DNA of 64,000 nt from NCBI RefSeq assembly GCF_001299635.1, contig NZ_JRHN01000058.1, positions 1 through 64,000 on the forward strand, given 5' to 3'. This stretch comes from Clostridioides difficile. Its GTDB lineage: Bacteria > Bacillota > Clostridia > Peptostreptococcales > Peptostreptococcaceae. The position numbers were made by a program, and so were the translations under genes. Below, one piece after another: positions 53,388 to 61,500 of this stretch; positions within the stretch are counted from its first letter, which is position 1; each line of letters opens with the position of its first letter. Under the pieces are notes generated by a model. It saw only the letters and a list, made by a program, of their open reading frames with translations, ran no database searches and was not told where the DNA came from.

Positions 53388-53412
53388 AAAAAAACGAGCT
53401 TTATAGCTCGCT
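53388..53412 (-). terminator. Second terminator after rpsR
   Basis: CGAGCT-TTAT-AGCTCG, a 6-bp GC-rich stem, followed on the minus strand by TTTTTTTGTTT. Confidence 0.8.
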
Positions 53413-53441
53413 TCATTTAGATATATAAATACCTATAATAA

Positions 53442-53464
53442 AAAATGAGCACAAGGCTCATTTT
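53442..53464 (-). terminator. First terminator after rpsR
   Basis: A 9-bp perfect stem AAAATGAGC/GCTCATTTT with a 5-nt loop, directly at the rpsR stop codon and followed on the minus strand by TTTTTTATTAT. With the next hairpin it forms a tandem pair that insulates the ribosomal operon. Confidence 0.85.
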
Positions 53465-53465
53465 T

Positions 53466-53693
53466 TTAGTCTAATGTATATGGTAAAAGTGCTATATTTC
53501 TCGCTCTTTTTATAGCAACTGTTAATTCTCTTTGATGCTTAGCACAAGTTCCAGATATTCTTCTTGGTAATATCTTTCCTCTTTCAGTTATATACTTTTG
53601 TAATCTTTGAGTACTTTTGTAATCTATTTTAGCGTTTTTGTCAGCACAGAATTGACAAACTCTTTTTTTCTTACGTCTTTTTTTATTCATCAT
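53466..53693 (-). CDS. rpsR: 30S ribosomal protein S18
   Basis: 75 residues. The N-terminal zinc-type Cys cluster [15 protein letters not shown] and the conserved core [43 protein letters not shown] (in segments) identify S18, which pairs with S6 in the 30S platform. It is the last gene of rpsF-ssb-rpsR, 18 bp after ssb. GGAGGG lies before two adjacent ATG codons; either could start. Confidence 0.98.
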   Translation of the reverse strand: MMNKKRRKKKRVCQFCADKNAKIDYKSTQRLQKYITERGKILPRRISGTCAKHQRELTVAIKRARNIALLPYTLD

Positions 53694-53711
53694 GACTTTT
53701 TTCCCTCCTTT

Positions 53712-54146
53712 TTAAAATGGTATATCGTCATCATCTATAGCTTGGAAACCTTGTGGGTCTAGACCTTGAGGTTCAAAGCTTGGCTCAAAAGCTGGAGCAC
53801 TTTCTCTATATGAATTTTCCGATTTATTCTTACTATCCAAAGCTTGTACTGATCTAGTACTTACTTTTGTAAAAGTTCTCTTTTCACCTGATTGTGTCTG
53901 ATAATTGTCTACTCTTATAGATCCTTGCAATGCAACTAATCTACCTTTAGTTATGTAGTTAGCACAAAATTCAGCAGATTTACCCATTACTTCAACAGGT
54001 ATAAAATCAGTTTCTTTAGATCCATCTTTTTTTACATAGTCTCTATCAATGGCTATTGTAAAGGATGCCACTGGTGTTCCTGTACCTGGGATGTATCTTA
54101 ATTCAGGGTCTTTAGTTAATCTTCCCACTAATACAACTTGATTCAT
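53712..54146 (-). CDS. ssb: Single-stranded DNA-binding protein
   Basis: 144 residues. The OB-fold starts MNQVVLVGRLTKDPELRYIPGTGTPVASFTIAIDR in segments and includes DFIPVEVMGKSAEFCANYITKGRLVALQGSIRVD. A flexible Ser/Pro/Gln-rich linker leads to the acidic tip DDDDIPF, which binds partner proteins (primase, RecQ, RecO and others). Lies in the conserved rpsF-ssb-rpsR operon with 36 bp to rpsF. AGGTGG precedes the ATG. Confidence 0.98.
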   Translation of the reverse strand: MNQVVLVGRLTKDPELRYIPGTGTPVASFTIAIDRDYVKKDGSKETDFIPVEVMGKSAEFCANYITKGRLVALQGSIRVDNYQTQSGEKRTFTKVSTRSVQALDSKNKSENSYRESAPAFEPSFEPQGLDPQGFQAIDDDDIPF

Positions 54147-54182
54147 AAAAACACCACCTATTTTTTATAATAAAACCAGTTA

Positions 54183-54461
54183 TTAAGCAACAACTATCAT
54201 GTGTCTTATTACGTTTTCATTTATCTTTAAGTTTCTGTCTATCTCTTTAGGAACGTCTACTGCTGATTTAAAGTTAACTAATACGTAAAAACCTTCTGTA
54301 AACTTAGCTATTGGATAAGCTAATTTTTTAGTTCCCCAAGTATCAACTTTAACTATTTCTCCGTCAGTTGCAACAACTTCCTTAACTTTGTTTAGTATAG
54401 CCTCTCTTACTTCTTCATCAGAGTTTGGCTTTACCACATAAACTAATTCATAATTTCTCAC
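54183..54461 (-). CDS. rpsF: 30S ribosomal protein S6
   Basis: 92 residues of the S6 ferredoxin-like fold: MRNYELVYVVKPNSDEEVREAILNKVKEVV (in segments), WGTKKLAYPIAKFTEGFYVLVNF and VIRHMIV. It forms a heterodimer with S18 and binds 16S rRNA. The start is GTG, 5 nt after GGGAGGTGAAT. It leads the operon, whose 5' leader may be an autoregulatory S6:S18 site (see next feature). Confidence 0.97.
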   Translation of the reverse strand: MRNYELVYVVKPNSDEEVREAILNKVKEVVATDGEIVKVDTWGTKKLAYPIAKFTEGFYVLVNFKSAVDVPKEIDRNLKINENVIRHMIVVA

Positions 54462-54545
54462 TATAATTCACCTCCCTTTGGACTTAACGGCTCTACACTC
54501 TTAGAGCAGAGAAATGAGACTAAAATCTCATACCTACACATTTTA
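54462..54545 (-). promoter_or_regulatory. rpsF leader, candidate S6:S18 autoregulatory RNA
   Basis: The transcribed strand contains CTCTGCTCT-N6-GTAGAGCCGTTAAG: a hairpin followed by CCG, a trinucleotide found in the S6:S18-binding leader described for rpsF mRNAs in many bacteria. An upstream hairpin GAGATTTTAGTCTC may end a leader structure. The conserved fold was not tested here. Confidence 0.4.
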
Positions 54546-54624
54546 TCATTTATTCTCATTTATGTCAATTTAAATTTTGGACAAAGTTTAATATAAGGCA
54601 AATTATATATTCTTAAATTAACAA

Positions 54625-54644
54625 GGGATGGCAATAGCCATCCC
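54625..54644 (-). terminator. Terminator after the aminotransferase gene
   Basis: An 8-bp perfect GC-rich stem GGGATGGC/GCCATCCC with loop AATA, followed on the minus strand by TTGTTAATTT. It lies about 34 nt past the stop codon. Confidence 0.75.
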
Positions 54645-54677
54645 CTATAATATATCTATATAAGTTATTATTTTTAA

Positions 54678-55874
54678 TTAAGCTTCAACACCCATAGCTT
54701 CTTTTAAAACTGATGCTATATTTTTTATACCTTCTATTATTTTTTCTTCTGGCATATTTGAATAGTTAAGTCTGAAAGTATTTTCTCTACCACCATTAGG
54801 GAAGAATCCTCCTCCAGCAACATAAGCAACATTCTTTTCTAAGCATTTTGGCATTAATTCTTTAGCATTTAAATTACTTGGAAGCTCTACCCATGTAAAT
54901 AATCCACCTTCTGGATGAGTAAATACTAATCCTTCTGGGAATTCTTCTTCCATAGTCTTAAGCATTACATCTCTACGTTTAATATAAACTGCTTTAATTT
55001 TTTCAACGTGTGCATCTAAGTCATACATATCCATGAATTTACTTACTTCCATTTGAGATATAGTTGATGCTTGTAAGTCTGCACCTTGTTTTGCAAAGTT
55101 AAATTTAGATAATATTTCTGGAGAAGCACAAGTCCATCCTAATCTGTATCCTGGGCAGAATATTTTAGAGAAAGTTCCTAAGAATATTACTAATCCTTTT
55201 GTATCCATTGATTTTAAAGATGGTAAAGATTCTCCTTCAAATCTTAAATCTCCATATGGATTATCTTCTATTACTGGTATTTCAAATTTGTTTACTATTT
55301 CCATGAATTTTTTACGTCTTTCAAGTGGCCAAGTTCTTCCTGTTGGATTTTGGAAGTCAGGAATTACGTAAATCATTTTTATTCTATCAGTTGTTTCTAG
55401 TATTTTTTCTAATTCTTCCATTATCATTCCATCAGAATCAGTTGGAACGTCTATGAATTTAGGTTGATAAGATTTAAATGCATTTATAGCTCCTATGTAA
55501 GATGGGCTTTCACATAAAATTACATCACCTTCATCAATAAATACTTTTCCTGCAAAATCTAGACCTTGTTGAGAACCACTTGTAACTAATATATCGTCTT
55601 TGTCTACATTAGTTTGATTTTTCTCATTCATTCTAGCTGCTATTTTCTCTCTTAATGGTTCATATCCTTCTGTTGTAGTATATTGCATAGCTGATCTTCC
55701 ATTTTCTTCAAGCACTGCAACTGATACTTTTTTCATTTCTTCAACTGGAAATAATTCTGGAGCAGGCATTCCACCAGCAAAAGATATTATTTGTGGTTGT
55801 TGAGTAAGTTTTAAAAGCTCACGTATTTCAGATCCTTGTAAACCTTCCATTCTTCTTGCATATTTAATTGCCAT
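54678..55874 (-). CDS. PLP-dependent aminotransferase (class I/II, LysN/2-aminoadipate-like)
   Basis: 398 residues. It starts KYARRMEGLQGSEIRELLKL and has the PLP motifs SFAGGMPAPELFP, ILVTSGSQQGLDF, YVIPDFQNPTGRTWPLERRKK, EDNPYGDLRF and the Schiff-base Lys in LGTFSKIFCPGYRLGW. The fold-type I subgroup includes LysN (2-aminoadipate) and KAT-like enzymes with broad amino acid/2-oxoacid specificity. No N-terminal HTH is present, so it is an enzyme, not a MocR regulator. It is monocistronic with GGGGGTG before the ATG. The amino donor and acceptor are unknown; a role in amino acid fermentation is plausible. Confidence 0.9.
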   Translation of the reverse strand: MAIKYARRMEGLQGSEIRELLKLTQQPQIISFAGGMPAPELFPVEEMKKVSVAVLEENGRSAMQYTTTEGYEPLREKIAARMNEKNQTNVDKDDILVTSGSQQGLDFAGKVFIDEGDVILCESPSYIGAINAFKSYQPKFIDVPTDSDGMIMEELEKILETTDRIKMIYVIPDFQNPTGRTWPLERRKKFMEIVNKFEIPVIEDNPYGDLRFEGESLPSLKSMDTKGLVIFLGTFSKIFCPGYRLGWTCASPEILSKFNFAKQGADLQASTISQMEVSKFMDMYDLDAHVEKIKAVYIKRRDVMLKTMEEEFPEGLVFTHPEGGLFTWVELPSNLNAKELMPKCLEKNVAYVAGGGFFPNGGRENTFRLNYSNMPEEKIIEGIKNIASVLKEAMGVEA

Positions 55875-55976
55875 AATTAAAGCACCCCCATGAAAATGTT
55901 TTCTTCATTTTCTATTATACCAAAATTTCGGATATTAATATACGGTATTTGACATTTTTTAAATGTTAATTTTATA

Positions 55977-56162
55977 TCATTCTTTTATTAGCTTTTTTAC
56001 TCTCTTTTCTAAGGTCTCTCTATCAAGCATTATTAACCTTGAACATTTGGTACATTTTATCTTTATATCCATTCCAGTTCTTATAATTTCGAATTCTTTA
56101 CATCCACATGCGTGTTGTTTTTTTAATTCGACAATGTCTCCTATTTTTAAATCCATTGGCAT
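55977..56162 (-). CDS. DUF951 protein
   Basis: 61 residues: DLKIGDIVELKKQHACGCKEFEIIRTGMDIKIKCTKCSRLIMLDR in segments, matching DUF951 (YyzM). It has a four-Cys-type cluster (HACGC ... CTKC) that suggests a zinc ribbon, and a small beta-barrel. The gene sits near the origin in many Firmicutes, usually beside ssb or noc genes. AGGAGG lies upstream of the ATG; a second in-frame ATG two codons later is possible. Function unknown; nucleic-acid binding is inferred. Confidence 0.88.
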   Translation of the reverse strand: MPMDLKIGDIVELKKQHACGCKEFEIIRTGMDIKIKCTKCSRLIMLDRETLEKRVKKLIKE

Positions 56163-56176
56163 AAATAATTAGCCTC

Positions 56177-56440
56177 CTAATCTAGCTTCTCTGCTTCTTT
56201 CGAACCATCTTCTAATTTACTTATACAATAAATTCCTTTTATATCTACATTATTTTCAGTTAAAATTGTTTTTATATTTTCCATGTCTTCAAAAGAAAAT
56301 TTAATTGATATCCCACAACTTGCTGTTATTTCTCTTGGTGTTGGAAGAGCCATTACCTTTAGACCATTTTCACCAAATAACTTTTCTGATCTTATTGCAT
56401 GATGTGTCGAATTAAATGACACTATATACATCTGATTCAT
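56177..56440 (-). CDS. DUF3343 putative Se/S carrier protein
   Basis: 87 residues of DUF3343, a family that co-occurs with YedF and selenium-trait genes. Conserved residues are MYIVSFNSTHHAIRSEKLFGENGLKVMALPTPREITASCGISIKF in segments, with a single Cys in the SCG motif that would carry persulfide or perselenide. It follows yedF by 79 bp in the same direction. The proposed role is relaying sulfur or selenium from a desulfurase; this follows from co-occurrence, not experiment. Confidence 0.85.
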   Translation of the reverse strand: MNQMYIVSFNSTHHAIRSEKLFGENGLKVMALPTPREITASCGISIKFSFEDMENIKTILTENNVDIKGIYCISKLEDGSKEAEKLD

Positions 56441-56519
56441 TGCTTAATCCTTTCTGACTATCTGTTTTTCTTTAAATTAATCATTATTATTAGTTTTTAT
56501 ATTATTAAACAAACGTACA

Positions 56520-57122
56520 TTATATAGAAATAGTATTTGATGCATTCTTTAATGTTTCAACTATAGTATACATATTTGTAACTGAACCTACTTGTAGTTT
56601 GTCTTTTAAATTGTAGTAGTCTAAACAAGTACCACAAGATAAGACTTCTACGCCTTCATTTTCAAGTATTTTTAAATTTTCTATAGTTTCTTCATTTTCA
56701 GCACTTAGTGTTACTCCTCCATTAACTAAAAGTACATATTTAGGATAAGGCTTAGATTCAGTTAAAGTATATATAAATCCTTTTATTAATACTTTCCCTA
56801 ATTCATCATTTCCAAGCCCCATTTTGTCTGAAGATATAAATATACATGTATCTTCTAGTTTACATTCTTCCTTGTCTACAATATCTTGTTTATCTAAGAT
56901 ATTTTGACCTTTTATAATTTCTATAGATATAAAATTTTCTTTTTCGTCAACAATACTTGCCTCACAATTTAAAGATTTAGCAAGTTTTAATACATTTTCT
57001 TTAGCTGTTTCATTGTCAACTGTTGTAACTACAATACCTTCTTCTATTTTATCTAATTCCTTTTTTGTATTTATAACTGGTTTAGGACAAGCAAGTCCTC
57101 TAGCATCTATTTTTATACTCAT
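56520..57122 (-). CDS. yedF: YedF: TusA-like/DsrE-like selenium-metabolism protein
   Basis: 200 residues, two domains. The N-terminal TusA/SirA fold has IDARGLACPKPVINTKKELDKIE with the conserved CPxP (Cys near 12). The C-terminal DsrE-like domain has FISSDKMGLGNDELGKVLIKGF and ends with VEVLSCGTCLDYYNLKDKL, a second Cys pair. YedF is assigned to selenium donation in the selenium-trait literature. I chose the second ATG, 12 nt from AAGGAG; an ATG four codons earlier directly abuts the Shine-Dalgarno. Confidence 0.88.
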   Translation of the reverse strand: MSIKIDARGLACPKPVINTKKELDKIEEGIVVTTVDNETAKENVLKLAKSLNCEASIVDEKENFISIEIIKGQNILDKQDIVDKEECKLEDTCIFISSDKMGLGNDELGKVLIKGFIYTLTESKPYPKYVLLVNGGVTLSAENEETIENLKILENEGVEVLSCGTCLDYYNLKDKLQVGSVTNMYTIVETLKNASNTISI

Positions 57123-57226
57123 TGTTTGATTCATCTCCTTAAAAATATTCATACAATTTATATTTTATCATAGATGTTATCTTGCTTGTTATAGATTGTT
57201 TCTATAACCTTATAGGTTTATTTTTC

Positions 57227-58519
57227 TTACATTATTTCTAGATTTTTATACATAAATACACCTTTTTGATAATATTCTAACTCTTTTTCTTTTGAGATAC
57301 TTGAATATAATTGACCTAAGTCTATATATAAATTAGCCAATATTCTACTATTTCCTAGGTCTGATACTATTTTTATACATTTGATTAAATACTCAATTGC
57401 AAGGGTAATCTCATTTTGATTCTTATACATATTAGAGTAGAATTTTAATGCTCTATATTCATTGAACTTATTTTTATTTTTTATTGATGAAGCTAAGGCT
57501 ATCTTACAATATTTTCTAGCTAAATCATAATCTTCTTTATCTATATATGCTTCTATTATCTTGAATAATCCTGACATCATATATTCATCTTCATCATTTT
57601 TCTTTATGTCATATACCTTTTGTGAATATTCAAGTACTCTATCTGTTTCACCTATTTTTCTGTAAACATCACAAATTGTTAAATATACATTTGCTAATCC
57701 AGTTTTATTATCTTCATTTTCAAGTATCTTTAATGCTTTTTTAAAATAATCTTTTGATTCCTCATATTTTCCTATCTCAAGCATGTTATTTGCTTTTAAC
57801 ACCAAAATATCGACATCTTCTTTTCTATCATTTCTATTGTCTATTTCATTTATCTTATCTATGTACTTCAATGACATATTTGGATTATCTAATTTTATGT
57901 AACAATATGCCATTTTACTATATAGTTCCTTGTATATATTAACATCCTCAAATTTACTCTCTGACAAAATTTCTTCTGCAAAATTAAAGTGGCTTATAGC
58001 ACCTTTATAAAAGTCTTCTTGCATGTATATCTTTCCTATATTTAAATAGCACTTAAGTATATTTTCACTATCACTATTTTTTATAAAGAAGTATAATGCC
58101 TTTTCAAAGTTTTCTATAGCATCATTATAATCAGATTTTTTTAGGTTAATATTAGCCATTAAAAAATTACATCTGCCATAGTTCTCCATTAAATCGTATC
58201 TCTTACATATATTTAAAACTTCTTTTATTTGGTCCTCAGCCTTGTTTAACTCATTTTCTTTTATGTAGATTTCGCTCTGTAGTATTAAATTATCAGTTAT
58301 CTTTTTTGACTGCATTTCTTTGGTTTCTAATAAATACTCTACACTTACATCTAACTTATCGCCTAGATATTCCAACAGTTCATAACTAGTATGAGATTTA
58401 TCTCTCTCTATATGGCTTATTTGTGCTGCTGTTATCCTATCTCCAGCTAATTCTTTTAATGTCATGTTTTTTTCTTTTCTTAATTTTTTAATCTTTTCTC
58501 CTAAGCTCAAAATTTCCAT
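57227..58519 (-). CDS. rstA: RRNPP-family TPR regulator, RstA
   Basis: 430 residues. An N-terminal XRE HTH (about 7-63: IKKLRKEKNMTLKELAGDRITAAQISHIERDKSHTSYELLEYLG in segments) is followed by a Spo0F-binding-like helical linker and TPR repeats to the C-terminus (e.g. NYGRCNFLMANINLKKSDYNDAIENFEKALYFF in segments). This is the architecture of PlcR/Rap-like RRNPP regulators that bind a small quorum peptide. Position between yedF and a GerMN lipoprotein matches C. difficile RstA, which promotes sporulation and represses toxin and motility genes; the identification is by synteny from memory. The ATG at 58519 has AAAGGTGGGAAT upstream; an ATG eight codons earlier is rejected. Confidence 0.8.
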   Translation of the reverse strand: MEILSLGEKIKKLRKEKNMTLKELAGDRITAAQISHIERDKSHTSYELLEYLGDKLDVSVEYLLETKEMQSKKITDNLILQSEIYIKENELNKAEDQIKEVLNICKRYDLMENYGRCNFLMANINLKKSDYNDAIENFEKALYFFIKNSDSENILKCYLNIGKIYMQEDFYKGAISHFNFAEEILSESKFEDVNIYKELYSKMAYCYIKLDNPNMSLKYIDKINEIDNRNDRKEDVDILVLKANNMLEIGKYEESKDYFKKALKILENEDNKTGLANVYLTICDVYRKIGETDRVLEYSQKVYDIKKNDEDEYMMSGLFKIIEAYIDKEDYDLARKYCKIALASSIKNKNKFNEYRALKFYSNMYKNQNEITLAIEYLIKCIKIVSDLGNSRILANLYIDLGQLYSSISKEKELEYYQKGVFMYKNLEIM

Positions 58520-58547
58520 ACTATTCCCACCTTTTGAAGACATTTTT

Positions 58548-58564
58548 TTATAATATAATTATAA
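58548..58564 (-). promoter_or_regulatory. Palindrome in the rstA promoter (candidate RstA operator)
   Basis: A perfect 7-bp inverted repeat with a 3-bp spacer, TTATAAT-ATA-ATTATAA, 29 nt upstream of the rstA ATG. It contains TATAAT and may overlap the -10 element. RstA is reported to bind its own promoter; whether this is that site is inference. Confidence 0.45.
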
Positions 58565-58778
58565 CTTATATTTATTTTAAAAACACTACTTTTATTTTAC
58601 AATATTTTCTGTGTACATTAAATGATTTCCCATAAAAATGACTAAAATTTAGTTTATTTTGGATTTAATTAATTTAAATAAATCATTTTTTAAATTTGTT
58701 ACTATTTTGTATTCATATATTTGCTCATAACGACTATAATTATATATAAGAATAGTTTTTATGAGAGGAGAAATTTTT

Positions 58779-59354
58779 ATGAAAAATAAGAAAATAATGT
58801 TAGTGTTAAGTATATTATCTATATCTATATTCGCAATTGGTTGTACTAATGCTCAAGTTGGGAATGATACACCTAAAAAAGAAACTAAGAGTAATACAAA
58901 TGTTGAGCAACCAAAAGAAGAAAATAATGCCGAGAAAGAGGTTCCTAATAAAAAAGCTACTTCTACTCCAAAAGAGGAAAATAAAACTCAATCAGCTATT
59001 ATTTACTCTTTCGATGTAGACCAGACAGATTTAATAGAAAACAAAGTTGACCTAAGCAAAGTTGATGAAAATACTTTATTTGAGGAGCTTCAAAAACTTA
59101 AAGTTGTTCCAGAATCTGCAAAATTAAACTCATTTACTACAAAAGACATTGATGGTGTAAAAACTGGTATATTAGATGTTAATTCTGATTTTACAAAGTC
59201 AAACTTAGGTAGTGATGCAGAAACTTTAATGCTTGATTCAGTTGCTCGTACTTACATAAAAAATATGAATGTTGAACAAATAAAACTTACTGTTGATGGT
59301 GCTAATTATGAAAGTGGCCATATAGTTCTTGAAGAAGGAGATTACTTAAAGTAA
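58779..59354 (+). CDS. GerMN-domain lipoprotein
   Basis: 191 residues. The signal LSILSISIFAIGC ends in a lipobox, so Cys22 would be lipidated. A low-complexity Lys/Glu/Asn/Thr linker (~30-75) leads to a GerMN domain (KVDLSKVDENTLFEELQKLKVVPESAKLNSFT in segments, then GILDVNSDFTKSNLG...AETLMLDSVARTYI and VDGANYESGHI). GerMN proteins occur at the spore or cell envelope, such as Bacillus GerM, and may bind peptidoglycan. It is divergent from rstA, and followed by a bidirectional terminator. GAGAGGAGAAA precedes the ATG at 58779; an ATG six codons earlier is rejected. Confidence 0.85.
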   Translation: MKNKKIMLVLSILSISIFAIGCTNAQVGNDTPKKETKSNTNVEQPKEENNAEKEVPNKKATSTPKEENKTQSAIIYSFDVDQTDLIENKVDLSKVDENTLFEELQKLKVVPESAKLNSFTTKDIDGVKTGILDVNSDFTKSNLGSDAETLMLDSVARTYIKNMNVEQIKLTVDGANYESGHIVLEEGDYLK

Positions 59355-59394
59355 TTTTTTAGGACACACTTTAAGATACATTTAAGGCATACTA

Positions 59395-59433
59395 AAATAG
59401 TGTAGATTATATAATCTACACTATTTTTTATAT
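59395..59433. terminator. Bidirectional terminator between GerMN and desulfurase genes
   Basis: A 15-bp perfect stem (arms 59395-59409 and 59414-59428, key bases TAGTGTAGATT / AATCTACACTA) with a 4-nt loop and U-rich tracts on both sides. It serves two converging genes. Confidence 0.9.
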
Positions 59434-59457
59434 TCTTTAATTCTATAATACTTAATA

Positions 59458-60603
59458 TTACTTATTATTTTTTGAAATTTTCTTTAAAGCTTCTACTGCT
59501 TTATCTATTTCATCTTTTGTATTGAAATATCCTATGCTAAATCTTACTGCACCTTGTTTTAAAGTGCCTAAAGTGGTATGTGCTAGTGGAGAACAATGTA
59601 TTCCTGATCTAGTTGCTATATTATAATCACTGTCTAGTAAAAAAGTAACCTCTCCAGAATCCATGTTTCCTATATTTATAGCTATTACAGACGCTCTTTT
59701 TTTACTATCTTTTGGTCCATATATCTTTATATCTGGCACTTCCTCTAACTTGTCTATCATATATTGACATAATTCTTCTTCATGTTGTCTTATATTGTTG
59801 ATTCCTCTTTCAAATATAAATAATACACCTTGGTTAAGACCTGCTATACCTGGAGTATTATGAGTCCCTGACTCATATTTATCTGGGAACAATTCTGGTT
59901 GAACCATTTCTTCTGACTTACTTCCTGTTCCACCTTCTTTTAATATATTTAGATTTAAACCATCTCTTACGTATAGTATACCTGTTCCTTGAGGTCCAAA
60001 TAAGCATTTATGACCTGGCATTGCCAACATGTCTATATTAAATTCATTTACATCTATATCATAGACACCTGCTGTTTGTGATGCATCTACTAAAAATAAT
60101 ATATTATGTTTTTTAGCTATTTCTCCAACCTTCTTTATATCTATTAAAGTACCACATACATTAGATGCATGTGTCGTTACAATCAATTTAGTGTTTCCCT
60201 TTATTGACTTCTCTAATTCTTCATAATCTAGAAAGCCTTCATAATCGCATTTTACTACAGTATTTTCAATACCTCTTTTTTCCAATGCTTTTATAGGTCT
60301 TATTACTGAATTATGCTCCATAGATGTTGTTATTACATGGTCACCATCCTGTAATACACCTTTTATTGCTAGATTTAAAGAATCTGTAGCATTAGATGTA
60401 AATACTATATTCATAGGATTGCTCACATTAAATAACTTAGCTATATTCTCTCTTGTATCATATATTTCCCTAGCAGCTCTCATAGCAAGCTTATGTCCAG
60501 CTCTACCTGGATTTGCACAGTAGTTCTTCATACAATCTAAAACAGCATCATACACTCTTTCTGGTTTTGGATATGTAGTTGCAGCATTATCTAAATAAAT
60601 CAT
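59458..60603 (-). CDS. Cysteine desulfurase / selenocysteine lyase-like aminotransferase class V
   Basis: 381 residues. The Schiff-base Lys is K199 in AMPGHKCLFGPQGTG and the catalytic Cys is C337 in RSGIHCSPLAH, matching the EF2568-type desulfurase family linked to the selenium trait. Other PLP residues: FTSNATDSLNLAI and DASQTAGV. It removes S (or Se) from Cys (or Sec) as a persulfide and hands it to a carrier. The YedF and DUF3343 genes 2-4 kb away are plausible partners. It follows parB by 32 bp, so it is co-transcribed with the segregation genes. AGAGGAAG precedes the ATG. Confidence 0.88.
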   Translation of the reverse strand: MIYLDNAATTYPKPERVYDAVLDCMKNYCANPGRAGHKLAMRAAREIYDTRENIAKLFNVSNPMNIVFTSNATDSLNLAIKGVLQDGDHVITTSMEHNSVIRPIKALEKRGIENTVVKCDYEGFLDYEELEKSIKGNTKLIVTTHASNVCGTLIDIKKVGEIAKKHNILFLVDASQTAGVYDIDVNEFNIDMLAMPGHKCLFGPQGTGILYVRDGLNLNILKEGGTGSKSEEMVQPELFPDKYESGTHNTPGIAGLNQGVLFIFERGINNIRQHEEELCQYMIDKLEEVPDIKIYGPKDSKKRASVIAINIGNMDSGEVTFLLDSDYNIATRSGIHCSPLAHTTLGTLKQGAVRFSIGYFNTKDEIDKAVEALKKISKNNK

Positions 60604-60635
60604 AACAATCTTCCTCTCCGTTTTATAGTTTTGTT

Positions 60636-61499
60636 TTATTCAAGAAGCATTGATACAATACTGTTTAAATCATCATCATTGTAGTATTCTATCTCTATTT
60701 TACCTTTTTTCTTTCCTTTAGAAATATTTACCTTCGTCCCAAATATATTTCTAAGTTTATCTTCTACATCTAAGATAAATACATCCTTAGGCTTAGATTT
60801 TTTTGGTACTTCTTCTTTGTTTTCAGATATTTTTTTAGCTATATTTTCGACTTCTCTTACAGAAAGCTCTTCTTCTTCTACTTTTTTTGCTATTTGTAGC
60901 TGTAAATCCTTATCTACAATTCTCAACAACGCCTTACCATGCCCTGCTGTAATTCTACCACTATCTATCATATCTATAACATCTTGTCCAAGATTTAAAA
61001 GTCTTAGAGTATTAGTTATATGAGGTCTGCTTTTACCAACAGCTTCTGATATTTCCTCTTGAGTTACATTATAATGTTCTATTAAGCTTTTATATGCTAG
61101 GGCCTCTTCTATTGAGTTTAAATCTTCTCTCTGTAAATTTTCAATTAAAGCTATCTCCATTATGTCTTTCATATCTATATCTTTAATTATAGCAGGTATT
61201 TGACTTTTATTTGCAAGTTTTGATGCTCTAAATCTTCTTTCTCCCGCTATTATCATGTATTTGTCATTTTCATCCATCTTAACTACTATTGGTTGTAATA
61301 CGCCATAATTTTTTATAGAATCAGATAATACTTTTATTTTTTCTTCATCAAACTGTTTTCTAGGCTGAACTTCGTTTGGATATATTTTGTCTATATCGAT
61401 GTTGATTATCTCTTTTTCTGAAGTTTCTCCTTTAATTTCTGGTATCAATGCACTAAGACCTCTACCCAATCTGTTACTTCTTTTAGACTTATTCTCCAT
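60636..61499 (-). CDS. parB: Chromosome partitioning protein ParB (Spo0J)
   Basis: 287-residue centromere-binding CTPase. The ParB N-terminal domain has INIDIDKIYPNEVQPRKQFDEEKIKVLSDSIKNYGVLQPIVV in segments, box II IIAGERRFRASKLA (CTP/arginine patch) and IALIENLQREDLNSIEEALAY, then an HTH (TQEEISEAVGKSRPHITNTLRLL) and a C-terminal dimer domain. It loads at parS and spreads. The start ATG is 1 nt after the soj stop, coupled by GAGGAGG inside soj. parS is not seen in this window. Confidence 0.96.
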   Translation of the reverse strand: MENKSKRSNRLGRGLSALIPEIKGETSEKEIINIDIDKIYPNEVQPRKQFDEEKIKVLSDSIKNYGVLQPIVVKMDENDKYMIIAGERRFRASKLANKSQIPAIIKDIDMKDIMEIALIENLQREDLNSIEEALAYKSLIEHYNVTQEEISEAVGKSRPHITNTLRLLNLGQDVIDMIDSGRITAGHGKALLRIVDKDLQLQIAKKVEEEELSVREVENIAKKISENKEEVPKKSKPKDVFILDVEDKLRNIFGTKVNISKGKKKGKIEIEYYNDDDLNSIVSMLLE

Positions 61500-61500
61500 A

